Part shown: one piece after another, positions 35,429 to 47,299 of the stretch
How the letters are laid out: each line of letters opens with the position of its first letter
How positions within the stretch are numbered: position 1 is the stretch's first letter
Origin: Thalassia testudinum
Taxonomy: Eukaryota; Streptophyta; Magnoliopsida; Alismatales; Hydrocharitaceae
Length of the DNA stretch: 64,000 bases
Direction of reading: 5' to 3'
NCBI GenBank assembly: GCA_037157565.1
Contig: JAZHRO010000073.1
Coordinates: forward strand, 98,558,001-98,622,000
The notes under the pieces: generated by a model
What the model saw: only the letters and a program-made list of their open reading frames with translations
Told to the model about the DNA's origin: nothing
Databases searched by the model: none
Position numbers and translations under genes: made by a program

Positions 35429-37172
35429 CTAGAGAGTGTTTATTGGATCATGAAAATCGAAGTCAAGAAAAGATTCAAACTTTGGATTGCATACACTCTT
35501 GGCACTTGTAGTTTCTGAATCCTGTAGAACATAAAGGAATGATTCCAACTCAATGGAACTTGATTTTGAATCAATGATCTCGATATCAGAGACCTCAGAG
35601 TTAGAGTCGAAGAATGGGTTATGGATGCTGAGGTTGCAGATTGGTTCGTAGTTGCCAGGAAACAAAGATTCTAAGAAATCAGAGTAAGATTCGAAATTGT
35701 CGGAGAACTTGCGAAGATCGTGTTCTGAATCTAATTCCAGATTGGACGTTCCAGCACAGAATGGATCGAGATATGGAGAAGTAGCAACCTGACTTGGATC
35801 TAACCTAAACTCAGAATCCAAACTCAAAAAGGTGTCCCTATTAGGCATGGGTTCGGGTTCTTGGCTCCTAGGAGAGACCTAATCGAATCCCAACTCTTCC
35901 AGCTCCTCGATTTGTGTGTCATAAATTAGTGTGATTTTCAAAAAATTGATCTATATCTCAGAGGAGTCTGGAGAGATGTAGTCATCAAACATGGACCCAG
36001 AATTGTATTTCAACTTGAAAATCTGAGTCTCATCACATGGGGCCTCATAATTATCCCAACTAGGCTCGAATCAAGATTATGGGTTAAAGGTTGGGATTGG
36101 AACACTAAAATCTAGGATGGGCTCTATTGGGATGTCAAAATCATCCTCGAGAATTACCTTAAGAGGATAAGGCTTGGGTTTTACATTCTCGAGGAATTTT
36201 GTTTTTAGCACATCATTACAGGTGTCTGGGAATTCAGAGCTAGGCAAACCAAGTTCTCGTATCTCTAAGTTGGCTCGAAATTGGGAACACCTGTAATTGG
36301 ATCTTCCTAACCCACCTCATGATCAAGCGTATCAGTATGCACATAGTTGGACCATATTCCATCTGGGTTGGGGATCAACAACAACCTTGTTTCTCGAACC
36401 CAGGATTTGGGAAATCAGATTAATCCTTAGTCTTATTCCAAGATGTTTCGCTAAATGCTTGGGGAATATACAAGTATTTTTTATCGATAATCTGTTTTAG
36501 CAATTTTAACATCTCTTCTCATTTCTCAAGGTCATCTTGGTGTCTTTCCCAAAGTACAGGATTTGTCATGCATTGGAGATATTCAAAGTTAAGCAATTTT
36601 TCGAAATCAATATATCCTGTCATGAGAATATCTCAAGTTGATCCATTTGTTATTTGTGTCAATATTAATTGACCATAATTTGCAATAACGACTGTTGTTT
36701 CTAGGGTATTAACCTGAATCATGTTGCCTAGATTTGAGGTTTTGTCATCAACTCCATAAAATTTTAGGGCATCCTATATCATTCTATCTCTCATGGACAT
36801 TTGGGATTCAGGTTTCCTAAATGGTCTTCCTAAATTGCCTGGCTGCATCTTCAAATCATGTGGTGGATCAAAATGTAGAATCAAATTTAGGTTTAGATTG
36901 AAGTGATTCGATAAGATCAGAAATCCCATAGAAGATCTAATGAGGCCTCCTAGGCTAAAAACCCAAGGACCTTCCTGTATGTATGCTCTAAAGAATAGAT
37001 GAGGGACTGGATATGAATTGGACCCAATCAAAGCACTCAAAGATTTTTGGATGACTATAGAGGTTCGAGGCAGATGATACCCCTGGATCAGAAAGTCGTC
37101 CACTTGAGAATTACCTGAGCAGCTAGGAAGGGAGAGTCCTGTAACGACCCCTACACGGTAGAGCATCCCCAC
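35429..37172 (-). pseudogene. Decayed ORF region of non-autonomous element F
   Basis: No known domain is seen. Readable pieces are 37172-36774 and 35848-35429, with broken reading between (for example NYGQLILTQITNGS near 36650, ended by TGA). The last piece is acidic and Ser-rich (SEVSDIEIIDSKSSSIELE). Pol motifs are absent. Its place between leader and 3' UTR suggests a gag-position or lineage-specific ORF. Confidence 0.5.
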
Positions 37173-37554
37173 AGGTTACAGGGTTTCCCCCACCCGACCT
37201 TCCTTGTCACCGCAGATCCAGGTAGACTAGAATAGATAACTTGACCTCTTAAGTCTATCAGTTTTAAGTCCTAATTTGTGCCTTTAATTCCACTTGATTT
37301 AGATGTAATTTAACTTAGGACCTACTTTAGAGGTTGGTTGGCCCACAAAGTATGCTAACTTCACCTGACCTACCCTGAAGATAACAGAATGAAATCTAAG
37401 TCATGGCCTAGAAATCACCCTGAATGACTCTCAGTTTATTAGGTCCACTAATTTAGGGTTCAAGTGATTTTAGAGCCTGATTTTTTAGGGTTTTCCAGAT
37501 TAGGTCTTTTCAAACAGGTGCTTGGGTAACACACAAGTGTGGGAGGGTTTTGGT
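37040..37554 (-). other. Leader of element F, with block conserved in B
   Basis: The segment 37040-37260 closely matches 49030-49265 in element B (shared CTATAGAGGTTCG, GTTACAGGGTTTCCCCCACC, ACCTCTTAAGTCTA). The rest matches C's leader. It stops at 37554, where LTR H begins and no primer site remains. Confidence 0.75.
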
Positions 37555-38075
37555 TGGATGCATTTCGTGTGTTAGAAATCGAGGTTACAAGTAACCCATT
37601 GTCATAGTTGCAAAACACTTTGATCAGATAAAATTTACACTGAAACTCCAAGGAAGTCCCGGGTTGAACACAGGGAGGCGACGTTTACTTTACGTGAAAA
37701 CCACGCTTCGATTCATTTCTTTTTGGTATTTTAGGATTTTGGTATTTTTTTGTGTTTTTGAAATAAAAGACAAGCAAATGAATCATAAGATAGAGATGTG
37801 GAACAAATATGATATATATATATATATATAAATTCAATGTCGATTAAAGTAACTATAAAAGCATAAAAAAGAGAGGGAGGTGAGAGGAAATCTCCCTAAT
37901 CGGTTGTTCGATGAGACGATAATGCCTAGCAGAAGCTCAGACGAAGGAGGTGAGGAGCGAGACGACGGAGGTGAGATGCAGGAGGACGTTGTGTTGAGGA
38001 AAGCTTTAGTGTGACTCCGGAATGGAGGTGAGAAGACAGAGATGATCTACTACTAGAATGGAGGTGAGAGGATGG
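37555..38075 (-). repeat. LTR fragment H (family A-like)
   Basis: The fragment aligns with the U5/R side of E's LTRs (for example 37600-37690 with 23075-23175, sharing ACTGAAACTC..GGTTGAACACAGGGAGGC). An AT dinucleotide run lies at 37812-37832. Element G starts at 38076 and interrupts it. The remainder would lie past the right end of G, outside the window. Confidence 0.65.
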
Positions 38076-38083
38076 TGAAAGAG

Positions 38084-40858
38084 TGTTAATGCTGCTAGAT
38101 CATGTTTTAACAAATATTGCATTGTAATATAGACGAACTTTCCGCGAAAACAAATAAAGATTTATAACTTGAAAATCAGAGTATCCGAGGTCGAACACAG
38201 GGAGCAATCTGAGTATTCCAAAACTTGAGAACACAACTTTTAAATAAGAAGAAATGACTTGTTCAGTAGAAGTGACATGAGAATAATATAGAAAGAAATT
38301 GCTCAAAAAAGAATGGACGTCTGATATTGCATCAGACGTCCTAAAGTATTTCTCAAATTCTTATTTTCTATTGGTGATTTGCTCTGCTACAGCTCTGGTT
38401 GCTTCTTTTCTTTTTCTTCCTTAGCTGCTTCTGCTCCTCCTCTTTTTCCTTCTCTTCTTGCAGCCAAGTCCTAGCTTGCCTTTTCTTAGGTTGTTGCCTT
38501 CTTTTTCTTCATCTTCTTCCTTTGTTTTCTTGCTTCTTTGTCTACCCCTTGATCTCTTTCTTTTTCCTACTTCAGTTCCTCTTCACTTTGGCTTCGCTTC
38601 TTCTTTCCTGCCTTCCCTTTCCTTTTCCTTTGCGGAGCTTCCTTCCTTCTTCTTCTCCCTCACTTGCAGCGACTAAGTCCCTGCTTCCTGCACACAAGCA
38701 CCACGCAAAAAAACCTACTCCCCTACCTTTCCCGCGCGTCTCTCTCTCTCTCAGAATCTCTCTTCGGTACGCTCTCCCAAAGCCGGGTTATCAGGTCGGG
38801 TCGCGCACCAGGATCCAGGCGCACCGGCGTGGGTGTGGTGCGCGAGGAGTGCTCAGGAGCGGGGGTAGTCAGGTCGGGGCACCAGATCTGTGTGATGAGC
38901 TCATGAACGAGGCACTGTGAATAGGTGAGGAGGGACCTCACCCCAGTGTATTCGAGGCAACACAGCAATAGCACAAAATCAATATAAAGGACTCACGCGC
39001 TTTGTGACTTACCGAGGTGGGACTAATGCTCACCGTTCTTTCTCGCACGCCCGCAGCTGACCGTGCCTCCAATTGCCACAACTGCTGGTCTTGCGGTGTC
39101 ACTTGCTGGAACAACTGGATGCACAAGACCTCCCCAAGTTTGCTGCACCTGGAATCTTGAAGTCTTGCAACCTGGAGCAAGCGTACAGCTTCATCGAGTC
39201 ACCGCTAATGGCGGCTGGAGCTCGAAACCTGCCTAACACAAAAAGGGCCTTGTGGCTCAATCAGACCACAGGAGGACCTTCTCCGTGTCACGGCGAAGGT
39301 GAGGCAGTAGGTGGCAGGTCACAGGGTAGCCTAGGCATGTGTGCCTAGGTCGCTCTGTGGCTGGTCGGATGGGTTTGGTCGAGGGACAGTTGTGGTGGTG
39401 TAGAGGGCTTGTGGATGAGTGGAGGATATTCGGTGGGGTATGGCGGAGGTTATGCGGTGGTTGGCGAGACGTGTGCGGCTGTGGAGTGACGGGAGCGTCT
39501 CGCCGGAGGGTGGCCGGAGATGAGGAAGGTGGTAGTGGATAGTGACAGTCGAGGGGCGGTTAGGTGAAATAAAGTGAGGAAAATGAAAGAGTGGAAGACG
39601 GGGAACTTATCTGGATTGTTGGGAGTGAAAGGGGGGGCAGCGGAGATAGACGGCTCGTGTGTGCCGTCGTCAAAGAAGACGACCCTGAGGGAGATAACGG
39701 CGACAAGGAGGAGGTTAGGGAGACGTGCGCTTAGTGCGGCGCGACGCGGGAGGATGAGGCGGAGTGAACTCTACTGCTGGTATGGTAGCAGAGCGATGAG
39801 AAGGAGGAAGAATCGCCGGAGCCTGTGGGCTTCTTGGCCGGAGAGAGGAGAGATGAAGTTTGGTGGGTTCTATGGCCAAAACAATTCTGAGTCAATCGCA
39901 GAGGGTTGGGGGTCCTTTTATAAGCGCTGGCTGAGCTTCTGGTGTGTGGAGGGCAAGCCTTCAGCCACCGTCATCTCACCGGAGAAGGAACGTAGTTGGG
40001 ATCTCAATTCTTTCATGCATTCGCACAAGAGATTGGACAGAAATCAAAGATTGTGATTGAGCTTAGATGGAAGGGGATTCCTCAAAGAATCTCCCTTCCA
40101 ATTCTTGGAGAAGATCTCTGAGGGATCAGGGAGTATCCCCCCTCCCTTCCTCGTCGGAGAAGGATTCCTCCCCATTAATGGCAGAGGGACTTGTTTGTAA
40201 GAGTGGCGAGGAAGCTAGAGGGGTTTATGTAATGATTTTCAAAAGATAAGGGTCAAAATGTAATTAGGTGTACTAAATTGCAAAGTAGGTCAAGATGACC
40301 TCCCCTTAGGTCCAAATTTTGGTACAAACCTAATTTTGACCTAAGGAATCCAATGGTGAAGTTGGATTTTAGGTTTGACTATGTTTGACTAGACATTTTG
40401 TGCAAAAACCCAAATTAGGTCAATTGATGAGCTAGGGCCCCAATCTAGGTCAAACTAGGTTCCAAAGGCGAAATTGAATGTTCTAAACCCTAGGGGATAT
40501 TTTTCCTTGAATTTTAGAGGGTCTACTTGATTTTTATCCTGATCGGAACCTTATTGAATTAAGCAGGTATATTTTAGGGTTACTAAATGTCATTTAATTC
40601 CTGGATTGCACATGAACCCATTTCTGATTGAATCAACCTACTTTTTATCTTATTTAGACCATTTGACTTGTGTTTTGTCTCTGAGAAATTCCATTTATGT
40701 ACTACAATGGTAAAATTACAGTTTTACCCTTTATTTCATGATTTCTTCCCAAAACACTTATTCTTCCAATTAAGCTTTCTTCTAGGTTATGTAGGAGCTT
40801 TTATTCTCTTTCTTGGATCAAAATGAGCTAGTTAGGGTTCATGATGAGGTTCTCATCA
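38084..40858 (-). repeat. 3' LTR of element B
   Basis: The LTR is 2775 bp. It starts at 40858 (minus) with TGATGAG-AAC-CTCATCA. The TATA box (TTATAAAAGG, minus) lies at 39914-39923. A perfect hairpin with 11-bp arms GGACGTCTGAT and ATCAGACGTCC lies at 38315-38341. Pyrimidine-rich DNA covers 38398-38660. Confidence 0.93.
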
Positions 40859-40896
40859 TACCCCCATGCCTAGCTTTTGCTAGTCCCTTAGCAAAA
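40859..40896 (-). promoter_or_regulatory. Hairpin and polypurine tract of element B
   Basis: TTTTGCTA and TAGCAAAA arms (40875-40896) are followed on the minus strand by CTAGGCATGGGGGTA and the LTR edge at 40858. Confidence 0.85.
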
Positions 40897-41306
40897 TTTC
40901 AAGGCTTTAACTTCTGTTCTAGACCCTGAGTGTCTATCATCAGTTATGATAAGTGCTTTTCTTTTTTTCTTTTGTGATTAGGTCAAAATGCCGACAATAA
41001 GCCTCGAGCTACTCAAGTATCAACCAAAATTTTGACCTGACCCGCTTTAGCCTCAGTCCTCTACAAAGGTTTTTAAGGCCCGCAGAAACTAACCTAGGGT
41101 TTGTTGGACTCCGCGGTTAAAGCACCCGTGCTTGAGACATTTTTAGCCTAGGCTCAGTTTATGGTGCAATTTTGTAAGAGAGAGATAGAAGATTTATTTG
41201 TTTGGAGAGATTTCTCTCTCTTTCCTTTTTATTTCTAGCTTTGGATTAGCTTCTCAACATGGTTTGTATCAGATTCCTCGTCCCCATCATCAATCCTCAA
41301 GGGTCC

Positions 41307-41454
41307 CTGGCTATCGATGCTTCGAGATAGCACCACCCATGGCAACCCCCAGAACCGTGGCTTTCGAGATTTTGAGATAATCTTGCCCATGGCATTCCGT
41401 GGCCGAATTCAGACCTTGGCGATCGATAATTCGTGATAATGCCACCCATGATAT
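41307..41454 (-). repeat. Three ~40-bp repeats in 3' UTR of B
   Basis: Units at about 41307-41346, 41357-41395 and 41416-41454 share TTCGaGATA..CC.CCCATG on the plus strand. They match the three units of F in order and spacing. Confidence 0.7.
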
Positions 41455-42091
41455 CTGAACCAGCAGAGTGCTTACATGCCCCCGGTAGGATATTTAAATT
41501 CCTAAGAGACAAGCACCGAGGAGATGATATGTTGTTACGCATCTTCGAGGGGAATTTCTTGCCTCTCCACGCTGGGAACTCATCCAAATCAACTTGTGTT
41601 GATCAGCCTCTCCTAATCTAGGTGACTTTTTCAGAACATTGAAATGCTTTTTGCGTGATTTTGCTATTTATGTGCACTGAACCGGACTGTGTGTGAATTG
41701 GAGTGCTTAGGTTACCGAATCCCGTAAATCGAAGGTCAGTTAATGAGGCCGAATACTTCCTAAGCCTTAGACCTAATACTTAAGCTTCACATTTTCCCCA
41801 ACCTCTTGAGGATTATCCTGATTTTAACAGATACATGAATTTTTAAGCTAAAGAATCTAGCCCAAGAGGTGTAAGACTAGCGTTCCCGCTAATCTCTTGT
41901 TATGTCTCCTTAGCACTTTTCTCTTTTTCTCTTTTCTTGATCTGGTCTAGAACTTCAATTAATCTCTTAATCTTTTACTAATGACTATTTCTTTTTCTTT
42001 TTCATTTTGTGCTCCTTTTTTGTCATTTTACTCTTTTCCTCCTCTCATTTTGTATGGCCGGAATTGTTTCTCCCCCCTCCTTTTTTTCCAA

Positions 42092-43140
42092 GTTTTTTTT
42101 TCTTTTTGAAATTGAAACCCTTTCTTGATATGAATTTTCCTGACATTTTGCACTTTCATACCCCCTCATGCCTAAGTTTTGCAATGTCCTCATTGTAAAT
42201 AGAGGGTGTGAAATAGTGTTGAGGTCAGGGACTTAGAATAGGATACATCGGGTGGGTGAATGGGTTGGAAATGACTGCAACGGTGCCAAAATGTTGATGC
42301 ATCTTGATCGTGTTTTAACAGTTAGTTACGTCGTAGTATAGGTGATCAAGCATTGTCAACAAATAAAAATTTATTACTCGAAAACCTAAGTATCCGAGGT
42401 CGAACACAGGGAGCAATTGGAATTTATTACTAATCTCAAGAATGTAATTGAACACTTAATTACTCAAAACTTAATTCAAAATATATATAAATGCATGAGT
42501 TTAAGAGTCAAAGGTGGCACAAATTAGGAATTTGGACATGTCTTAAAAAGTTGTTTTCTCCTCTATCTACTTGTTCTTCTTTGGCCGTGTACTTCTGATT
42601 TTCTTCCTTTCTTCTTTGTGCTTCTTCTTCCTTGTTTCTTCACTGCGATTCTCTTGCCTTGCTTCTTTCTTCTTATTTTCCTCTGTCTTGTGCCTTTCCT
42701 CTCTCCTGCAGTTTCTTTCTACTTCTTTTCTCTGTGGGTCTTCTTCTTCCTTGGCTCTACTTTCTCTTCTTCTTCCTTCCTTGGTTCTGTTTCCCTTTCC
42801 TTCAGCTTCTCTTCTTCTTCTGCTTGTCTTTCCCTTTCTTTATTTCTTCTTTTTCCTTTAGTTCCTCTGCTCTTTGGCTTCGCCTCTTCCCTCTACCTTG
42901 CCTTTCTCTTTTTCCTCTGCAAAGCTTCCTTCCTTCTTCTTCTTTTATAAGTTTTTTTTTTTTGAAATTGAAACCCTTTCCTGATATCAATTTTCCTGAC
43001 ATTTTGCACTTTCATACTCCCCATGCCTAAGATTTGCAATGTCCCCATTGTAAATTAGGTGGGTTCGATTTCAGCTTAGTTCATGCATTAGGATAGGTGT
43101 TGGGTGAGTGAATGGGTCGAAGTGATGTGTTGCGAACGAT
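42092..43140 (-). repeat. Rearranged 3' UTR with internal LTR fragment and second primer site
   Basis: The 3' UTR start occurs twice (42092-42270 and 42948-43140; both have GAAATTGAAACCCTTTC and module 1). Between the copies lie a partial LTR (42292-42947) and, against its end, TGGCACCGTTGCAG (minus, 42288-42275), a primer-site remnant. This looks like the scar of a tandem element whose second copy lost gag and pol. Confidence 0.75.
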
Positions 43141-43462
43141 TTCTAATCTCAGTTAGGGGTACCTGAGGTGAAGTCGGCTGTTCTAATGGATGAACCCTAA
43201 AGTGCAATATGAATACCGCATAGAAATGTCAGAAAAGCTTTTGGATTTTTCAAAGAATGACGGGTTGCCTCCTGTTAAACACTGAGTTTTACGCCATCGG
43301 CTGGGCGCAATGAGCTCAAGGGGAATGGAGGGTAAAGGATGACTCAGCCAAATTTGTATTGGTCATGTCAATGAACGGTTTGAATCTCTGACCGTTCACA
43401 AAAAAGGGTTCAGAATCATGGTTGAGTGGGCTGATTTCAATGGCTCCATTTCCAAAGATTTG

Positions 43463-46400
43463 TCAGACTAGGTAGGGTCCAACCCATTTAGATCGTAGCT
43501 TTCCTGGGAATAATTTGAGTCGGGCATCAAAGAGTAAAACGTTTTGACCAGGATGAAAGATCTTTCTAGAAATGTGTTTGTCGTGAAAAGCTTTAACCTG
43601 TTCTTTGTAAATTCGCGAGTTCTCATACGCATCATGGCGTAATTCGTTGATCTCGCTTATTTGAAGCCTTCTGTGGGTTCCAGCCTTAGAAAGATCTAAA
43701 TTACAATTCCGTACTGCATAATAGGCTTTATGTTCCAATTCAACGGGGAGGTGACACGCCTTCCCGTACGCCAGTCTGAAGGGAGACATTCCTAATTGGG
43801 TCTTATGGGCGATCCAATAGGCCCAAGAAGACCAATCTTTTCTGTCAGGTCGAACAGTAACCTGAAGGATTTTCTTAATCTCTCAGTTTGATAGCTCAGC
43901 TAGACCATTAGTTTGGGGGTGGTAAGGAGTAGAGATTCAATGTGACACCCCGTATTTGGTCATCAGTGACCTGAACTGAGTGTTTGTGAAATGGGTCCCT
44001 CCGTCGGAAATTATTGCTCGTGGAATCCCAAACCTTGAGAAGATGTTTTGATGAATGAATTCGATAACCTTATGATTATTGGTTCGGGTCGGAATGGCTT
44101 CTATCCACTTGGACACGTAGTCAATGGCGAGTAAGATATATTCGAAGCCATCCGAGATCGGGAAGGGTCCCATGAAATCAATCCCCCAGATATCAAAAAT
44201 TTTGCATACCAGGATCGGCTGTAGAGGCATCATGTCTCGATGGCTCATGTTGCCCAAGGTCTGGCAACAGGTACATGCCTTACAATGATTGTATGCATCC
44301 TTGAAAATTGTGGGCCAATAAAAGCCACACTGGAGTACTTTTGATACGGTTTTGTGTCCTGAGAAATGTCCACCGCATGCCTGGTCATGGCAAAATGAGA
44401 GTATGTCTTTGATTTCTACTTCCGCGACACACCGTCGAATTATCTGATCAGCACCAATGCGGAATGGATACGGGTCTTCCCATAGGTAATACTTGGCATC
44501 AAAATGCAATTTGTCCTTCTTGGCCTTCGGCCAATCGGATGGAATCTGATGTGATGCTAGGTAATTCACTATATCTGCGAACCATGGAAGGCCTATATTG
44601 ATAGTCAGGAGGTGCTCATTAGGAAAGTGTTTTGTGATGGGTCCGGAAGGGTCAATTATTTCAGAAGGAAGACGAGACAAGTGATCAGCTACCATATTTT
44701 GCTTTCCTGCTTTCTCACGAATCTCGAGGTCAAATTCTTGCAACAGCAAGATCCATCAGATTAATCGAGGTTTCGCGTCCTTCTTTGCAAGGAGATGCGT
44801 CACAGCTGTGTGATTCGAGTATATGATAACACGGGAACTCAGAAGGTATGATCTAAATTTTTCTAGGGCAAATACAATAGCTAGCAACTCTTTCTCAGTA
44901 ACCATGTAGTTACGCTGAGCCTCGTCCAGTTTTTTGCTAGCGTAGTAAATGACCACTGGTTTCCCGTCAATTTTCTGCCCCAACATTGCTCCTACAGCGA
45001 AGTCAGATGCATCGCACATGATCTCAAAGGGTTGAACCAATCAGGGGACTGTAGGATCGGGGCTTGGGTGACTCTGTCACGAAGGATCTCAAATGCTTGA
45101 GTGCATTCCTTGGAAATTTCGAAAGGCACATCCTTGGAGAGAAGAGTAGTCAGGGGGCGCGCGATTTTTGAAAAATCAGGGATAAATTGACGGTAAAAAT
45201 CGACGTGCCCCAAAAAAAGATCAGATGTCCTTAATCGAGCTAGGCATAGGGAGCTTGGAAATCAGGTTAACCTTAGCTCGATCGACTTGGATGCCTTTCT
45301 CCGAGATTAAATGTCCTAGGACAATTCCCTCAGGCACCATGAAATAGCTCTTTTCTCAGGAAAGAACCAAATTCACATCGATGCACCGCCTGAGTATTTG
45401 GACCAAGTGTTGGGGACAATCATCAAATGATGCTCCAAAAACTGAAAAGTCATCCATGAAGACTTCCAGATAATCACCTACCATATCTGAGAATATGGCA
45501 AGCATGCATCGCTGAAAGGTTGCGGGTGCATTGCAGTGATCGAAAGGCATCCTTCGAAATGCATACGTCCCGAAGAGGCAGGTGAATGTGGTCTTTTCTT
45601 GGTCTCCTGGATGGATTGCCACCTAGTTGTAACCGGAGTACCCGTCAAGAAAGTAGAACCTATTTCCCGCTAGTTTCTCGAGGATCTGATCAATAAACGG
45701 TAGTGGGAAATGGTCCTTCTTCGTGGAGGAATTGAGTCTTTTGTAATCAATGCAGACTCTCCATGAGTTAGCTATTCAGGTAGGAATGACCTCTCCGATT
45801 TCAGTCTTGATGATGGTAAGTCTAGCCTTCTTAGGCACCACCTATATTGGACTCACCCAACGACTGTCGGAGATCGGGTAGATGATCCCTACATCTAACC
45901 ACTTTATGATCTCCTTTTTCACGTCCTCCTACAGGTTAGGGTTTAAGCATCTCTGCATTTCTCTTGAAGGTCATGCGCCTTCTTCTATGTAGATCCGATG
46001 TGTGCAGTACGAAGGGCTTATGCCAGTCAAATCATCGAGAGTCCATCAAATGGCTCTACGATGTTGCTGGAGAACAGTAATCAAACAGAGTTCCTGGTCA
46101 GGTGTGAGTCGAGATTTGATAATCGCAGGAAACGTTTGAGTGGAACCCAAAAAGACGTACTTCAGATGCTTGGGAAGGTGCTTGAGTTCCATGACAGGAT
46201 TGTCAGCAGCAGCGGGTGGTTCGGGGTTTGTATCAGGAACAAGGGTCGGAGTCATAGGTGTGTCTAGATCATGTTCGCACTCCTCTGTTGGCGTGTTTTG
46301 ATCTTCTAGTGGTTGATCAAGGATAATCAGGTTGTCCTCTGTATGCAATTCATCAACCATGGCTCTGATATCACATATTTGCTCTATAACCCCGCAATTA

Positions 46401-46965
46401 ATCCCCTGTTGGGCCTTAAAAATGTCACTCTTCAGAGTTTGATTCCCAAATTTTAACTCTATCTGGCCCTCTTCGCAGTTTATGTTGGCCCTAGCAGTGG
46501 CCAAAAAGGGTCTCCCTAATATGATTGGTGTGTCCCTTGGGTTCTCAGGTGCATCCATGTCTAGGAGTATGAAGTCCACCGGGAAGTAGAAATCTCGTAC
46601 CCTAACAATGACATCCTCGAGTATTCCTTTAGGTGACTTGTTGGATCGATCGGCTAACTGCAACGTCACCTCAGTTGGTTTAAGTTCGGACTCTTCAAGG
46701 TGGTCAAGGAGGGATGTAGGTATTAGATTTATGGAGGCACCTAGATCTAGTAAGGCTCTATCGAATTGGGTTCACCAATTTTATAAGAAATCAGGGAGGT
46801 TCCTGGGTCTTTAGCCTTCGGTGGGAGTTTACTCAAGATGACAGAGCTGGCTTGCTCTGACAGTACGATCGGATTCCCATCCTTGGTTCGCAGCTTACGT
46901 TTAGGTGTACATACGTCTTTCAAGAATCTTGCATAAGCCGATACGTGGCAGATTGCATCCATCAA
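43463..46965 (-). pseudogene. pol: Athila-type pol of element B, broken
   Basis: In minus-strand order: protease with the catalytic motif DLGAS (46747-46733) and GRPFLATARANI (about 46500), RT (WRVCIDY near 45760; FMDD 45460-45449), RNase H (CDASDFAVGAML, about 45005), zinc finger (near 44400-44250) and integrase (Asp codons near 44179 and at 44005-44003; Glu kept at 43897-43895). It has several frameshifts, for example between 46750 and 46965 and near 45040-45213. Stops include those near 46046, 45356, 43936 and 43885. A small deletion after RKDW (about 43845) removes several residues found in A. Better preserved than A in its catalytic residues, but inactive. Confidence 0.93.
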
Positions 46966-47299
46966 GGGGATGTTTATCTAGACCTGTTCAAAGAGCTTGA
47001 CCAGATCCTCCTTGGGGGCCACGGGTTTAGTTATCCTTTTTCCTTTGGTCAAGGCCTCAGGAAATGGAATCCTAGTTGGTTCCTTTATAATAGGTCCAGG
47101 TTCTTGATCTAGGATAGTGGTATCCTGGATAACTATCCTAGGGTCTTGGCTACTACCAGGCTTGGAGTGGTTTGGATAATGTGGGTCTTGGGTTGTTTTA
47201 CCACTACATGTTGTTACAGAGTTTAATCCGGCCTGGTTTTGGTTTAGGTTTGGTAAGAGGGTGGCTGCTGCTGAAATCCCGCATAAGATGTCGAAGCTT
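46966..47299 (-). other. gag-pol junction of element B
   Basis: Broken reading links the gag tail to the protease. It contains Pro-rich and Lys-rich pieces (for example PVAPKEDLVKLFEQV near 47000) and several stops. No separate gene is seen. Confidence 0.5.

Noticed and set aside
38399..38920. Open reading of 173 residues, Leu/Phe/Ser-rich, plus strand
   Set aside because: It lies in the pyrimidine-rich part of LTR B, antisense to the element. The 5' LTR has a broken counterpart. Its composition follows the CT tract.
39574..40056. Open reading of 160 residues in LTR B, plus strand (counterpart 51614-52060)
   Set aside because: Antisense across the LTR promoter region. It is not kept in the same form in both LTRs and has no known motif.
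42571..43030. A membrane-protein-like gene, Leu/Phe-rich, plus strand
   Set aside because: Overlapping frames all give Leu/Phe/Ser from a CT-rich LTR fragment inside element B.
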